A stretch of 64,000 bases of DNA, from positions 62,001 through 126,000 of the forward strand of contig JAZKAR010000016.1 of the NCBI GenBank assembly GCA_040389065.1. Direction: 5' to 3'. Every line of letters begins with the position of its first letter. The first letter of the stretch is position 1. Made by a program: the position numbers and the translations under genes. Shown one piece after another: positions 62,436-64,000 of the stretch. The stretch is from JAZKAR01 sp040389065 (GTDB lineage: Bacteria > Pseudomonadota > Gammaproteobacteria > Burkholderiales > Casimicrobiaceae). Under the pieces are notes generated by a model. It was not told the origin of the DNA. It made no database searches and saw only the letters and a program-made list of their open reading frames with translations.

Positions 62436-64000
62436 TTAAATTTCTACTTGGGTACCTAATTCAATTACACGGTTTGCAGGCACACGATAATAATCAGCAG
62501 CATCTCTAGCATTGCGTGACATTGCGGCATATAAAGCTTCTCTCCATAAAGCCATTCCGCTACCGACTCTAGGAATGACGTTTTGCCGTGAAATAAAGAA
62601 AGAAGTTTCCATCAATTCTATAGGTAGTCCAAAATCTTTACATTTTTCTAATGCAGCAGGAATGTCTCGTTCGTCTTTAAAACCGTAATTAATATTTACC
62701 TGGTAACAGTTATGGCCTAATTCTTCTATCGTGATTCGTTCTTTAAGAGGGATTTTAGGAATATCGGCATTGCAAACGGTTAAGAAAACTGTACGCTCAT
62801 GAAGTACTTTGTTATGAAGTAAGTTGTGAAGCATTGCGTGAGGAACACCATCGCCTTCCAAGCGGAAAAAAATAGCAGTGCCTTCAACGCGTGTAGGAGG
62901 AGAAATAAATAGCGATTGCATAAAATCTGCTAAGGGAATCAGATGCCGTTGCATGTTTTGAAAAACAAGGTTTCTTCCATCTTTCCACGTTAGCATAATA
63001 AGCAACATGAATGCACCTAGCACTAATGGAAACCAGCCTCCATGTGTTATTTTAAGTGTATTGGCAGAAAATAATGCAACGTCAATAAGCAAGAAAAAGC
63101 TTGTGGCTGCTAAACAAAGTAATAAGTTGTACTTCCATTGATATCGAATAACAAAGAAGGTAAGAATGGTAGTCATTAGCATTGTTGCTGTTACCGCTAT
63201 ACCATAGGCTGAGGCTAGGTTAGTTGAAGAACCAAAGCCAATAACTGCAAGTAGCACTACGCCTAACTGCAACCAGTTAACTAAAGGGATGTAGATTTGC
63301 CCTATTTCACATTCTGACGTGTGTAATACGCGCATTCGAGGTAAAAATCCAAGTGCAATAGCTTGTTGCGTGATAGAAAAGGTTCCAGAAATAGTTGCTT
63401 GCGACGCAATCACAGTAGCGATGGTAGAAAGAGCAACTAATGGGTAAATGCTCCATGCTCCTAGTTGCTGATAGAATGGATTTGAAACTGCTTCGGGATG
63501 GGAAAGCAATAATGCTCCCTGACCAAGATAATTTAAAGCAAGAGCAGGAAAAACAACAATAAACCATGCTAGACGAATTGGGCGTTTACCGAAATGCCCC
63601 ATGTCTGCATATAAAGCTTCTGCACCAGTAAATGCAAGTACGATGGCACCAAGAGCCATGAATGCTGTCCAGCCGTTTTGTACCAAAAAATGCATCGCGT
63701 AAAAAGGATTAAGCGCAAATAGTATCATAGGATTTTCTACGATATTTACAATACCCATACCAGCTAATGCTATGAACCAAATGATTACAATGGGGCCGAA
63801 CCATTTGCCAATGCCTGCTGTGCCCTTATGCTGAAGCATATATAGCGCGACTAATACGCCTACAGTTAAGGGAACTACATACGATTTTAAGGCTGGTGTG
63901 GCAACTTCGAGTCCTTCAATAGCAGAAAGTACAGAGATTGCGGGAGTAATAACGCCATCACCAAAAAAGAGCGCAGTGCCTACCAACCCTACTAACATTA
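62436..64000 (-). CDS. kup: Low-affinity potassium transporter Kup (5' end outside window)
   Basis: The frame is open to the right edge, with about 520 residues visible. Full Kup has about 620-630, so about 100 N-terminal residues are missing, and the ATG at 63998 is internal. The visible start LVGTALFFGDGVITPAISVLSAIEGLEV is the Kup signature. It is followed by about nine further membrane helices and a cytoplasmic C-terminal region of about 140 residues. Kup imports potassium with protons. The copy E repeat follows its stop. Confidence 0.93.
   Translation of the reverse strand, partial: MLVGLVGTALFFGDGVITPAISVLSAIEGLEVATPALKSYVVPLTVGVLVALYMLQHKGTAGIGKWFGPIVIIWFIALAGMGIVNIVENPMILFALNPFYAMHFLVQNGWTAFMALGAIVLAFTGAEALYADMGHFGKRPIRLAWFIVVFPALALNYLGQGALLLSHPEAVSNPFYQQLGAWSIYPLVALSTIATVIASQATISGTFSITQQAIALGFLPRMRVLHTSECEIGQIYIPLVNWLQLGVVLLAVIGFGSSTNLASAYGIAVTATMLMTTILTFFVIRYQWKYNLLLCLAATSFFLLIDVALFSANTLKITHGGWFPLVLGAFMLLIMLTWKDGRNLVFQNMQRHLIPLADFMQSLFISPPTRVEGTAIFFRLEGDGVPHAMLHNLLHNKVLHERTVFLTVCNADIPKIPLKERITIEELGHNCYQVNINYGFKDERDIPAALEKCKDFGLPIELMETSFFISRQNVIPRVGSGMALWREALYAAMSRNARDAADYYRVPANRVIELGTQVEI

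Noticed and set aside
1..64000. tRNA, rRNA, CRISPR or complete insertion sequence
   Set aside because: None was recognised in the intergenic gaps by eye on either strand. A covariance-model scan was not possible.

Overview
The window looks like a piece of a low-GC betaproteobacterial chromosome, perhaps Burkholderiales. The evidence is the Burkholderiales-type FabI, a general trimeric porin, DapC, a fliLMNOPQR flagellar run, and a DUF2339/DUF3999 pair. The taxonomic call is an inference from protein style only. No tRNA, rRNA, CRISPR array, phage or complete insertion sequence was seen.

Positions 1-28.3 kb are an AT-rich surface-polysaccharide locus. Its left part (2-6179, + strand) holds a radical SAM tail, a heptose-7-phosphate kinase (HddA-like), a GDP-fucose-synthase-like reductase, a two-gene transketolase, a ColD-like PLP 3-dehydratase with His in place of the catalytic Lys, and a heptose-1-phosphate guanylyltransferase (HddC-like). 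Together these suggest a GDP-linked, deoxygenated and possibly carbon-branched heptose. The middle part (6373-21219, + strand) has an epimerase, glycosyltransferases and GT-C-like membrane proteins. These surround a compact acyl-building cassette: an adenylating ligase, three small carrier proteins, a KAS III, a ketoreductase, a 2OG-Fe(II) oxygenase, an AAC(3)-fold acyltransferase and two GNATs. The cassette probably makes and attaches a bespoke acyl group on an amino sugar. The right part (21277-28277, - strand) is a second heptose operon (HddA, HddC, GmhA, GmhB and a small transaldolase that could supply sedoheptulose-7-phosphate) plus glycosyltransferases.

From 28.4 kb the content is core chromosome. 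It holds dapC (-), a CrfC-like dynamin GTPase (+), a large GT-C-like membrane protein (+), two paralogous outer-membrane beta-barrel proteins (-), a TusA-like protein (-), and fliRQPONML read from right to left (-). Next come a VOC protein with a low-complexity tail (-), fabI, an unknown gene, an Atm1-type ABC exporter and a gabD-type aldehyde dehydrogenase (+). These are followed by another AT-rich GT-C-like gene, a porin (-), a DMT permease (-), a BioH-like esterase, cytochrome b561, a YceI protein and thiS-thiG (+). The last stretch has a nitroreductase (-), YccF (+), DUF3999 and DUF2339 proteins (-), and kup (-), which is cut by the right edge.

Five copies of a roughly 100-135 bp palindromic element, with ends like TTAGAAGTTACGCAGTTG, sit only in intergenic gaps between 35.8 and 62.4 kb. 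None was seen in the polysaccharide locus. They look like a MITE/REP-type family. The strongest leads are the acyl cassette, the transketolase/ColD-like/heptose branch and this repeat family.
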